From: JAGWRI01 sp963728785
GTDB taxonomy: Bacteria; Gemmatimonadota; Gemmatimonadetes; Gemmatimonadales; Gemmatimonadaceae
Assembly: GCA_963728785.1 (NCBI GenBank)
Contig: CAVSKV010000002.1
Coordinates: forward strand, 744,001-808,000
Direction of reading: 5' to 3'
DNA length: 64,000 nt
A program made the position numbers and the translations under genes. Shown here piece after piece: positions 43,728-52,391 of this stretch. The notes under the pieces were generated by a model that worked only from the letters and a program-made list of their open reading frames with translations, did not search any database and had not been told where the DNA came from. Positions within the stretch are counted from its first letter, which is position 1; every line of letters begins with the position of its first letter.

Positions 43728-44921
43728 CTACTGCACCGCGTTCACCATGTCGAAGATCGGCAGGTACATCGCCACTACCATTCCGCCCACGATCACGCCC
43801 AGGAACACGATCATCGCCGGTTCCATGAGGGCCAGCAGATTGCTCACCGCGGCATCCACTTCCTCGTCGTAGAAGTCGGCGATCTTCGACAGCATTTCGT
43901 CCAGGCCGCCGGTCTGTTCGCCCACGTTGATCATGCTGATCACCATCGGCGGGAACACGTTGCTCTTCTTGAGCGGCGCGCTGATCGTCTCACCGCCGGC
44001 GATGCTGGCCCGCGATTCCATGATCGCGTCCTGGATCACCCGGTTGCCGGCCGTTTTGGCCGTGATCTCGAGCCCATCGAGAATGCTCACCCCCGATCCG
44101 ATCAGCGTGCCCAGCGTGCGGGTGAACCGCGATACGGCCGACTTGCGCAGCACGTCGCCAAGCACGGGCGCCTGCAGTGCCATGCGGTCGATGGCCAGCT
44201 TGCCGTCGGGCGTGGCATAGTACCGCCTGAACAACCAGCCGCCCCCGAGTATGGCCGCACCCACCGCCCACCAGTAGCCCTTCAGGAAGGCCGACAGGCC
44301 GATCACGATGCGCGTTGGCAACGGCAAGGCGATGTTGACGCTCGCGAACATCGTCTGGAAGACGGGGATCACGAAGATCAGCAGCACGGAGATCGCTGCC
44401 GCCGCCACGCTCATGATCACCGCCGGATAGATCATCGCCCCCTTCACCTTCCGCACCAGGGAGTCGTTCTTTTCCATGAACACGGCCAGGCGGAGCAGGA
44501 TGGTGTCGAGAATACCGCCCGCCTCACCGGCCGCCACCATGTTCACATAGAGCTCGGTGAACGCCTTGGGATGCTTGCGCAGGGCATCGGCCACGGTCTG
44601 GCCGGACTCCACGTCGAACACCACCTGGCGCGTCGTGTCCCGCAGCGCGGGACTCTCACTCTGCTGAGCCAGGATGTCCAGCGCCTGCACCAGCGGCAGG
44701 CCCGCATTGATCATCGTCGAGAACTGTCGCGTGAAGATCACGATGTCGCGCATGCCGATCTTGCCCATGCGCTTCTTCTTGCTGGCGTTCTCGTCGATCT
44801 TGACAACGGTAAGGCGCTGCCGGCGGAGACTCGCGATCGCCTCGTCGCGGCTTGGCGCATCGAGGGTGTCGTTCTTCAACTGCCCGTTGGCCGTACGCGC
44901 CGTGTAGGAAAATGTGGCCAT
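43728..44921 (-). CDS. pilC: Type IV pilus inner-membrane platform protein
   Basis: A 397-aa GspF/PilC-family protein. Two T2SSF domains of about 125 aa repeat (MGKIGMRDIVIFTRQFSTMI and LGDVLRKSAVSRFTRTLGTL), each followed by membrane helices (VIMSVAAAAISVLLIFVIPVF and IVFLGVIVGGMVVAMYLPIF). It forms the platform on which PilB and PilT act. GGAGG stands 11 nt before the ATG. Third of the pilB-pilT-pilC run, 21 bp after pilT. Confidence 0.93.
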   Translation of the reverse strand: MATFSYTARTANGQLKNDTLDAPSRDEAIASLRRQRLTVVKIDENASKKKRMGKIGMRDIVIFTRQFSTMINAGLPLVQALDILAQQSESPALRDTTRQVVFDVESGQTVADALRKHPKAFTELYVNMVAAGEAGGILDTILLRLAVFMEKNDSLVRKVKGAMIYPAVIMSVAAAAISVLLIFVIPVFQTMFASVNIALPLPTRIVIGLSAFLKGYWWAVGAAILGGGWLFRRYYATPDGKLAIDRMALQAPVLGDVLRKSAVSRFTRTLGTLIGSGVSILDGLEITAKTAGNRVIQDAIMESRASIAGGETISAPLKKSNVFPPMVISMINVGEQTGGLDEMLSKIADFYDEEVDAAVSNLLALMEPAMIVFLGVIVGGMVVAMYLPIFDMVNAVQ

Positions 44922-44942
44922 GCCGCCTGTTGCCTCCGGTGA

Positions 44943-46130
44943 TTACCGCTTGGTTCCCGTCACGCTCGGCGTGGAGGGCCCGGGCTTCTTGTCGTCCACC
45001 GGGTCGAGCGCGACGCCGCACATACGCGCCAACTCCACCGGGTCGTGTGATGCTCTGACACAATCGTCGAAGGACACGGCCCGGGTCACGTACAGATTGT
45101 ACAAGGCATCGTTCATCGTCTGCATCCCGTACTTCTTCCCCGACTGCATCATCGAATAGATCTGGTGAATCTTGTCGTCGCGGATCAGCGCCCGGATGGC
45201 CGGCGTCACCACCAGGATCTCCGCAGCCATCGCCCGCCCCTTGCCCCCGATCCTCGGAAGCAACGTCTGGGTGATGATGCCCTCCAGCGAGAACGCCAGC
45301 TGGGCCCGCACCTGCGACTGCTGGTGTGCCGGGAAGACGTCGATGATGCGGTTGATGGCCTCCGCCGCGCTGTTGGTATGCAGCGTCGCAAAGGCCAGAT
45401 GGCCCGTTTCCGCGATCGTCAGCCCGGCCTGGATGGTCTCCAGGTCGCGCATTTCTCCAATGAGGACGACGTCGGGGTCCTGGCGCAACGCGTACTTGAG
45501 CGCAGCCCCGAAGCTCTTGGTGTCAGACCCCACCTCGCGCTGGTTGACGATGCACTTCTGGTGCCGGTGGATGAACTCGATGGGGTCCTCGATCGTGATG
45601 ATGTGCCCCTTCAGTTCCTTGTTGATCTTGTCGATCATCGCCGCCAGAGTGGTCGACTTGCCCGATCCCGTGGGGCCAGTGACCAGGATGAGCCCGCGCG
45701 GCTTGTCCGACAGGTCGCTGATGACCTTTGGCAGCCCAAGGTCCTGGAACGTCTTTATGTCGAACGGAATCTGCCGGATGACCATCGACACGCAGCCGCG
45801 CTGCTTGAAGCAGTTGCCTCGGAAGCGGGCCAGATTCTGAATGCCGAACGAGAAGTCCAACTCGTCCTCCATCTCGAACCGCTTCTTCTGGTTCTCCGTG
45901 AGCACCGAATACGCCAACTGCATGGTGTCCTTCGGTTGCATCACAGCCTCGGCGCGCGAGTCGGTGATGTCACCGTCAATGCGCATCTTGGGGCGTTCGC
46001 CGGCCGTGATGTGGAGGTCGGAGGCACCGCGCTCGATCACTTCCTCGAGCAGGACGCGGAGATTTACGGAAGAGGGGGATACAGGGGTCGTCATCGATCC
46101 TGGGGTTGGAGCGGCAATGGGGGCATTCAC
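44943..46130 (-). CDS. pilT: Twitching-motility retraction ATPase
   Basis: A 395-aa hexameric ATPase that depolymerises type IV pili. Walker A (VTGPTGSGKSTTL) is near residue 152, the Asp box and Walker B lie in ALRQDPDVVLIGEMRDLE, and the PilT hallmark IRDDKIHQIYSMMQSGKKYG is present near residue 325. A GGAAG ribosome-binding site precedes ATG 46130. The C-terminus is extended by a basic tail. Forms an operon with pilB and pilC. Confidence 0.95.
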   Translation of the reverse strand: MNAPIAAPTPGSMTTPVSPSSVNLRVLLEEVIERGASDLHITAGERPKMRIDGDITDSRAEAVMQPKDTMQLAYSVLTENQKKRFEMEDELDFSFGIQNLARFRGNCFKQRGCVSMVIRQIPFDIKTFQDLGLPKVISDLSDKPRGLILVTGPTGSGKSTTLAAMIDKINKELKGHIITIEDPIEFIHRHQKCIVNQREVGSDTKSFGAALKYALRQDPDVVLIGEMRDLETIQAGLTIAETGHLAFATLHTNSAAEAINRIIDVFPAHQQSQVRAQLAFSLEGIITQTLLPRIGGKGRAMAAEILVVTPAIRALIRDDKIHQIYSMMQSGKKYGMQTMNDALYNLYVTRAVSFDDCVRASHDPVELARMCGVALDPVDDKKPGPSTPSVTGTKR

Positions 46131-46234
46131 TTCCTAACGTCCCGAGGTCCGGGGTCTGCAGCCCCGAACTGGCGGATGCTCGTGATGAAAGGACGACCAC
46201 GAACGCCAGACGTCAGCGAACAATCATCAGTTTG

Positions 46235-48076
46235 CTACGCCGAAGTCTCGCGGCACATCTGCTCGATCGTCGCAATGCCCTTCATCACCTTCATCCACGC
46301 ATCCATGCGCAACGTGAGCATCCCGTCCGCGATCGCGGCGTCGCGAATCTCGGCGGCGCCCACGTTCATCATCACCAACTTGCGAATGGCCGCGGTCATC
46401 GGCAGCACTTCGTAAACCCCCTGCCGCCCCTTGAGGCCACTGTTGGCGCAGGCATCGCAGCCCGATATCGGGCCCGCGCCCCGGAAATACGCCAACTCGC
46501 CAAATGTGGTGTCCAGCGTCACATTGGCCAGGTACGGCGCCGCCTCCTTGGTGGCCCGCAGCCGCGCCGCGCCAATGGCGTAGTCGGTGAACCGCAACTC
46601 GCGCAGCGTTGTCTTACGCGTCACCTTCGCGACCGCCAGTTCGTCGTCGGTCGGCGTATACTTCTCCTTGCACACGGGGCAAATGCGACGCAACAGGCGC
46701 TGCGCCAGAACCAGATTGAGCGCCGACGCAACGTTGAACGGCTCGAGTCCCATGTCCATGAGGCGCGTGACGGTTTCGGGCGCCGAATTCGTGTGGAGCG
46801 TGGACAGCACGAGGTGGCCCGTGAGCGCCGCCTTGATGGCGATACTGCCGGTCTCCAGATCGCGGATCTCGCCCACCATGATGATGTTGGGGTCCTGACG
46901 CAGGAATGCGCGCAGCGCGGCCGCGAACGTCATTCCCACCTCGTTGCGCACGAGCACCTGATTGACCCCGAACATGTTGTACTCCACCGGGTCCTCGGCC
47001 GTCATGATGTTCACGTCGATCGTGTTGATCTTGGAGATGGCCGAATAGAGCGTGGTCGTCTTGCCGGAGCCCGTCGGGCCGGTCACCAGCACCATGCCGT
47101 AGGGGTTCGTCACCGCTTCCATTAGATCCTTCTCGGCCTTGGGCTCGATGCCGAACTTCTCGAGGTCGAGCGTCAGATTGCCCTTGTCGAGAATACGCAG
47201 CACGATCTTCTCGCCGAACAGCGTGGGGAGCGTTGACACCCGATAGTCGATGACCTTGTTCCCCATCTTCAGCTTGATGCGGCCGTCCTGTGGCACGCGC
47301 CGCTCGGCGATGTTGAGCGACGCCATGATCTTGAACCGCGACACCAGCGCCGCCTGCATCTTCTTGGGCGGCTTCATCACCTCGCTGAGCGCCCCGTCCA
47401 CGCGGTAGCGCACGCGCAGTTCGTGCTCGAAGCACTCGAAGTGGATGTCCGACGCGCCCTTTTTCACCGCGTCCGAGAGAATGGCGTTGATCAGCTTCAC
47501 CACCGGCGCGTCGTCCACCGCCGCCGCCAGCGCCGCTGCCGAAATCTCCTCCTCCCGATCCTCGACCACCTCCACGTCGCTGTCGAGCCCCATTCCCTCG
47601 ATGTCGTCGAGCAGCGTGCTTATCTGCATGTCCGCAGACTCGAAGATCTTGTCCAGCGCCGTCTTGATGGTGAACTCGCCCGCGATCACCGGGAAGATGT
47701 CGTACCGGGTGATGAACTTCAGGTCTTCGAGGACGCCCAGATTGGTGGGGTCGGCCATCGCCACGGTGAGCGTCCGCCCTTCCCGCTTGAGCGCCAGCAC
47801 GAGATGCTTGAGCGCGAGTTCGCCAGGAATCAGCTTGGCGATGCGCGGGTCGACCTCGAACTTGGAGAGGTCCACAGCCTGCATCTTGAACTGCCGGGCA
47901 AGGACCTTGGTCAGCTCAATCTCATGGAGGTAGCCGAGCTTGACGAGGTTGTACCCCACGCGCGTTCCACTCTGCCTCTGCTCCAGGAGCGCCTTGTCCA
48001 GTTGCTCCTTGGAGATCAGACCCTCGCGGATGAGGATCTCGCCGATGCGTTCACGGATAGCGGCCGGTGCGGCCAT
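46235..48076 (-). CDS. pilB: Type IV pilus assembly ATPase
   Basis: A 613-aa PilB/GspE ATPase that drives pilus extension. The N-terminal MshEN-type domain (about 10-150, IGEILIREGLISKEQLDKAL) may bind c-di-GMP. The N2 domain is followed by Walker A near residue 330 (VTGPTGSGKTTTL) and Walker B (LRQDPNIIMVGEIRD). A tetracysteine zinc site (CPVCKEKY and CDACANSG) is complete. The order pilB-pilT-pilC is conserved in many phyla; pilus subunit and PilQ/M/N/O genes are not in the window. Confidence 0.95.
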   Translation of the reverse strand: MAAPAAIRERIGEILIREGLISKEQLDKALLEQRQSGTRVGYNLVKLGYLHEIELTKVLARQFKMQAVDLSKFEVDPRIAKLIPGELALKHLVLALKREGRTLTVAMADPTNLGVLEDLKFITRYDIFPVIAGEFTIKTALDKIFESADMQISTLLDDIEGMGLDSDVEVVEDREEEISAAALAAAVDDAPVVKLINAILSDAVKKGASDIHFECFEHELRVRYRVDGALSEVMKPPKKMQAALVSRFKIMASLNIAERRVPQDGRIKLKMGNKVIDYRVSTLPTLFGEKIVLRILDKGNLTLDLEKFGIEPKAEKDLMEAVTNPYGMVLVTGPTGSGKTTTLYSAISKINTIDVNIMTAEDPVEYNMFGVNQVLVRNEVGMTFAAALRAFLRQDPNIIMVGEIRDLETGSIAIKAALTGHLVLSTLHTNSAPETVTRLMDMGLEPFNVASALNLVLAQRLLRRICPVCKEKYTPTDDELAVAKVTRKTTLRELRFTDYAIGAARLRATKEAAPYLANVTLDTTFGELAYFRGAGPISGCDACANSGLKGRQGVYEVLPMTAAIRKLVMMNVGAAEIRDAAIADGMLTLRMDAWMKVMKGIATIEQMCRETSA

Positions 48077-48267
48077 GGCGTTTGGGGCGCGGGGTGAGAC
48101 GGTGGACGCGAATAACCTGCCACGTAAGACCTACAACATGGCGGAGATGCAACAATCGGGAAGGTGCCCGGGCATAACCACCCTGTCAAGAACGGCTTAC
48201 GTCTGTGCGTAGCGGTGGCTTCGTGAGCCAGCGCACATCCGCCGCGAAGGCGCCGCCGGAGGCGGAC

Positions 48268-48777
48268 TTACGGCCTCCGAAGTCCCGAGAAAATGACCAG
48301 CGAATCGAGCCGTGCCGCCGTGGCCGGCCCGATGCCCTTCACGCGCCGCAGTCGATCCATGGAGCCTATGGGCCCATTTGAGTCCCGGTAGGCGATGATC
48401 CGGGCCGCAAGGGCCGGTCCGATTCCGGGCAGCCGTTGGAGTTCTGCCGCGGTGGCGCGATCCACGTCCAGCCGGTTGAACGCACCCAGCGGCGGCTCAG
48501 GCGGCGGACCCGCTGCCCCCGCTTTCTTGCCGGCCGGACGGCGCGGCGATCCGGCCGGCGGATTGGTGTCGCGCGACGCGGGGCGTGGGCGCGAACGCCC
48601 CGGAACGGCGGCCTGCGGGCGGGCGGCGTCGACGGCCGATATCTGGGCGTCGAGAGCGCGCCGCGCCGGCGCGGGTGGCCGCGGAATCTCGCGGGCGCGC
48701 AGGGCCCGCGTGCCGCCGCCCAAACAGGCGACGACGCCAAGGAAGAACAGCGCTTTGCGTTCGTGGGCGGTTGGCAT
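48268..48777 (-). CDS. ComEA-like helix-hairpin-helix protein
   Basis: A 169-aa protein from ATG 48777; the longer frame upstream overlaps the M13 gene and is not coding. An N-terminal hydrophobic segment (ALFFLGVVACLGG) could anchor it. A Pro/Ala/Arg-rich linker (about 30-100) is followed by a double helix-hairpin-helix domain (LDVDRATAAELQRLPGIGPA and RRVKGIGPATAARLD). ComEA proteins bind incoming DNA during transformation with type IV pili; the neighbouring pil genes make that plausible. Confidence 0.82.
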   Translation of the reverse strand: MPTAHERKALFFLGVVACLGGGTRALRAREIPRPPAPARRALDAQISAVDAARPQAAVPGRSRPRPASRDTNPPAGSPRRPAGKKAGAAGPPPEPPLGAFNRLDVDRATAAELQRLPGIGPALAARIIAYRDSNGPIGSMDRLRRVKGIGPATAARLDSLVIFSGLRRP

Positions 48778-48945
48778 GGGGCCATGATAACCCCCCCGTG
48801 AATCGGGACCTCCACCCATTCCACGCGGCTCGAATCGATCCCTTGCCGCGCCCCGTGCGCAACATCCGTCTCCGCGCCAATATTGGTGGTCACCGTGGCC
48901 CACCCAACGGTTCCCGTTGCACCATCCCCCGTACCGTCGAGAGTG

Positions 48946-51018
48946 ATGATGACCAGTCAATCGATGCGACTCCTGAGCGCCGCGGTCGCGCTGAGCTTCG
49001 CCGCCACGACGTCCGCCTCCTCCCAACATGCGGGCGCCGGCACGTTCGCCAAAGCGAACTTCGACACGACCTGCGCGCCGTGTACGGATTTTTATGAGTA
49101 CGCGAATGGCGGCTGGCTCAAGACCCACACGATCCCGCCGGACAAGACGAGCTTGGCGAGCTTCGGCATCCTGAGCGATAGGAACCAGGACGTGGTTCAC
49201 CAGATCGTGGTCGATGCGGCCAGCCTCGTGCGCGGGCGCGAGACCACGCCCGGCACCAACGACTGGAAGATCGGCACGTTCTATATGGCGTGCATGGACA
49301 CCGCGACCATCGACCGGCAAGGCGAGAAGCCGCTAAAGCCGGCGCTCGACGCCATTGCTCCCGTGAAGACCACTGACGACGTGGTGCGGGCGTTCGGTGC
49401 CCGCGACGCGGGCGGCGGCGGGCGCGGCGGAGGCGGACTGGCGCCGTTCTCCCTGGGACCGGGTCCCGATCCCAAGAATGCCAACGACATCATCGTATCC
49501 GCCAACCAGGGCGGACTCGGCATGTCGTCCCGCGATGACTACCTCAACGATGACCCTCGCACCGTGAAGATGCGCGGCGAATACGTGGATCACGTGGCGC
49601 GGTCGTTCGGGCTCATCGGGGAGCCCGACGGGCAGGCCAAAGTGGACGCCGACGCCGTGCTCGCCGTGGAGACCGCGCTGGCCAGGGTACAGATCTCGCG
49701 GGTAGCGATGCGCGATCCGAACGCGACGTACCACAAGATGGACCTGGCGGACTTCCAGCGGATGACCCCGCGTATCGATTGGACACGGTATCTCCAGCAG
49801 CAGGGAGCGGCGCACGTCACCACGGTCAACGTGCGGACCCCGACCTACTTCGCGGCGCTCGATTCACTCCTGCCCGCGATCTCGGTGAACGATTGGAAGA
49901 CGTATCTGCGCTGGCACGCCACGAGCGGCGCGATGGCCTCGCTCAGCGCTCCGTTCCGCGCCGAGGCGTTCCGGTGGGCGCAGGTTCAGACCGGCATCAA
50001 GGAGGCTCCGCCTCGGTGGCGGGATTGCGCGCAGGCCACCAACGGCGCGCTGGGCGAAGCGGTGGGACAGGAATACATCAAGCGCAACTTCTCGCCCGAA
50101 GCCAGGGCCCGCGCCGCCAGAATGGTCGACAACCTCGTGTCGGCGCTCCGCGCGCGAATCGAAGGCCTCGATTGGATGAGCCCCGCCACCAAGGAGCAGG
50201 CCGTCACCAAGCTCAACGCGTACCTGCGCAAGGTCGCCTATCCCGACCACTGGCGGAGCTACGCTTCGCTCGACATCAAGACCGGCGACTACTATGCCAA
50301 CCTGCGCGCCGTGGCCAATTGGAATGCGGCCCGCAACTGGGCCAAGGTCGGCAAGCCCTTGGACAAGACCGAGTGGTCGATGATGCCGCCCACCGTGAAT
50401 GCCTCGTACAGTCCGTCGCTGAACCAGATCCAATTCCCGGCCGGCATTCTCCAGCCGCCGTTCTTCGATCCCAACGCCGATGACGCGGTGAACTACGGTG
50501 CGATCGGCGCCGTGATCGGGCACGAGATGACGCACGGGTTCGACGATCAGGGGCGCCAGTTCGACGCCCAGGGTAACCTCCGCGACTGGTGGACGCCGGA
50601 GGACGCCGCCAAATACAAGGTGGCCGCGCAACGGGTGGTGGATCAGTTCAATGGCTACGCCGTGCTCGGTGGCGAGGCACACGTCAATGGCCAACTCACA
50701 CTGGGCGAGAACATCGCCGACCTGGGCGGACTGACGGTGGCCTACGCCGCCATGGAAAAGGCGCTCGGCAACACGCCGCGCACGAAGATCGACGGGTTCA
50801 CGCCCGAGCAGCGTTTCTTTCTGGCCTGGGCGCAGATCTGGCGCGGGCTGCAACGGCCCGAAGCTGAGTTACAGCAGATCAAGACCAATCCGCATTCGCC
50901 AGGAAACTGGCGCGTGGACGGACCACTCAGCAACATGCCCGAGTTCAAGAAAGCGTGGGGATGCAAGGACGGCGATTCGATGGTGAGGCCGGACAGTCTG
51001 CGCGCCGTGATCTGGTAA
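48946..51018 (+). CDS. M13-family (neprilysin/PepO-like) metallopeptidase
   Basis: About 690 aa from ATG 48946 (or 48949), with signal peptide (LLSAAVALSFAATTSASS). The zinc motif is H526-E-M-T-H in VIGHEMTHGFDDQGRQFD, and the third ligand is Glu588 in GENIADLGGLTVAY. The N-terminal lobe begins CAPCTDFYEYANGGWLK, typical of M13. The C-terminus ends AVIW in place of the usual C-x-V/I-W. A glycine-rich insertion (GGGGRGGGG) occurs near residue 160. The enzyme should act as a periplasmic or surface oligopeptidase. Confidence 0.93.
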   Translation: MMTSQSMRLLSAAVALSFAATTSASSQHAGAGTFAKANFDTTCAPCTDFYEYANGGWLKTHTIPPDKTSLASFGILSDRNQDVVHQIVVDAASLVRGRETTPGTNDWKIGTFYMACMDTATIDRQGEKPLKPALDAIAPVKTTDDVVRAFGARDAGGGGRGGGGLAPFSLGPGPDPKNANDIIVSANQGGLGMSSRDDYLNDDPRTVKMRGEYVDHVARSFGLIGEPDGQAKVDADAVLAVETALARVQISRVAMRDPNATYHKMDLADFQRMTPRIDWTRYLQQQGAAHVTTVNVRTPTYFAALDSLLPAISVNDWKTYLRWHATSGAMASLSAPFRAEAFRWAQVQTGIKEAPPRWRDCAQATNGALGEAVGQEYIKRNFSPEARARAARMVDNLVSALRARIEGLDWMSPATKEQAVTKLNAYLRKVAYPDHWRSYASLDIKTGDYYANLRAVANWNAARNWAKVGKPLDKTEWSMMPPTVNASYSPSLNQIQFPAGILQPPFFDPNADDAVNYGAIGAVIGHEMTHGFDDQGRQFDAQGNLRDWWTPEDAAKYKVAAQRVVDQFNGYAVLGGEAHVNGQLTLGENIADLGGLTVAYAAMEKALGNTPRTKIDGFTPEQRFFLAWAQIWRGLQRPEAELQQIKTNPHSPGNWRVDGPLSNMPEFKKAWGCKDGDSMVRPDSLRAVIW

Positions 51019-51078
51019 CAGAAACGGCGAGACTGGCACACCAGGCTGAGAGCCGTGAACTGACAGCTGCCAGCTAAT

Positions 51079-51135
51079 AGCAACGACGCCGGGATGTTTC
51101 GCGGAAGAGTCGCGATGCATCCCGGCGTTCTTGCT
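51079..51135. terminator. Long bidirectional terminator-like hairpin
   Basis: An 11-bp perfect stem (ACGCCGGGATG 51086-51096 / CATCCCGGCGT 51118-51128) is extended outward by AGCAA/TTGCT and inward by TCGCG/CGCGA with small internal loops. It lies between the convergent M13 and M28 genes. Confidence 0.65.
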
Positions 51136-51194
51136 GATCACCGATGGGCGGACACTGGCGGCTCCCAGCTTGCGATTCAGTGCGCCGTCAGCCG

Positions 51195-52139
51195 TCAGTT
51201 CGTGGCGGTCAGCAGTTTCACCGCCACATCGCCGACGATCTGCAAGCTCTGCGCGGAGACCTTGTCGGGCGTGTCCTGCAGCGTATGGTGATACCCCTGG
51301 GGCAGGAGTGTGCTCTTGGGCCCGTAGTCGTAGTCGATCACGTCGATCATGTGCAGGCCCTGATCGAGGAACGGGACGTGGTCGTCGATCAGCGTCTCGC
51401 CGCGCTGATCGAGGAAGTACTTGGAGTACCCCAGCTGCTTGGCGGTATCCCACACGCGGGAGACCACCTCGGGCGCGTCGGCCACCGAGTTGCCTTCCTG
51501 GTTGATGTTCAGATCCTTGTCGCCGATCATGTCCCACAGCACGCCGTACAGCGGCAGGCTGTCCTTGGACATGTGGCGCGCGTAGTACGTGGACCCGATG
51601 AGCACGTTGGGGTTCTTCGCCGTGTCGGAATACGTGTCGAAGTCGCCGTAGTCCTCGCCGTCCACGAACAGCAGGTCGACCCCCACCGTGGGCAGCGTCT
51701 TTTTGAGCGCTGCCGCGACCTGAAGGAACAGCGCCACCCCTGACGCCCCATCGTTGGCGCCCGGAATGGGCTTGTTGCGGTTGCCGAGCACCGGATCGTT
51801 CTCGGCGATCGGTCGGGTGTCCCAGTGCGTGACGTAGAGAACCCGCTGCGGATTCGACGGATCGATGTGCGCGATGATGTTGCGCATCGGCACCGAGTCG
51901 CCGTTGGGCGCCACGTGCATGAACCGCTGTTCCGTTACCGAGTCGCCCAACTCTTTGAGCTGGGCGACGATCCAGTCGCCGGTCTTCTGCCATCCCGGCG
52001 AGCCGGGCACGCGCGGGCCGAAGTCGACCTGCGTCTTGACCATCGCATAGGCGGCGGCGCCGTCGAACCCGGTCTTCGGACCGCGGAATCGGTCGCAAGA
52101 CGAAAGTGTGAGAGTGGCCAGGCACGCCAGGACGAACAT
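51195..52139 (-). CDS. M28-family peptidase resembling glutaminyl cyclase, lipoprotein
   Basis: About 314 aa from ATG 52139, giving a lipoprotein signal (ACLATLTLSSC); the upstream frame to 52304 is not signal-like. Zinc-ligand motifs are THWDTRPIAENDP, GANDGASGVALF and LFVDGEDYGDFD. The THWDTRP pattern is characteristic of the glutaminyl-peptide cyclotransferase branch of M28, which makes N-terminal pyroglutamate, although aminopeptidase activity is also possible. Located convergent to the M13 gene and divergent from the TonB receptor. Confidence 0.88.
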   Translation of the reverse strand: MFVLACLATLTLSSCDRFRGPKTGFDGAAAYAMVKTQVDFGPRVPGSPGWQKTGDWIVAQLKELGDSVTEQRFMHVAPNGDSVPMRNIIAHIDPSNPQRVLYVTHWDTRPIAENDPVLGNRNKPIPGANDGASGVALFLQVAAALKKTLPTVGVDLLFVDGEDYGDFDTYSDTAKNPNVLIGSTYYARHMSKDSLPLYGVLWDMIGDKDLNINQEGNSVADAPEVVSRVWDTAKQLGYSKYFLDQRGETLIDDHVPFLDQGLHMIDVIDYDYGPKSTLLPQGYHHTLQDTPDKVSAQSLQIVGDVAVKLLTATN

Positions 52140-52391
52140 TCTTCGCACAGGACGGTCGATGAGAGTCAACGTTGAGGTCCGGAGAACGTAGGCAACATAA
52201 GAGGAGTAGGGCCGGACCCGCCACGCGGAACCAGAGACGTTACCTTCTGGGCCATGCCAGCGGCCACAACTCCTTGTAGCTAGAGTCTTTAGAAAGAAAC
52301 CCATTGCAAACGGGTGGTCCAGCCAACATTCTCAAGCTGTCGCGAAACTGACACGCAGATATTCAACCACAGGCAGCGGGGTCCGACCCAA

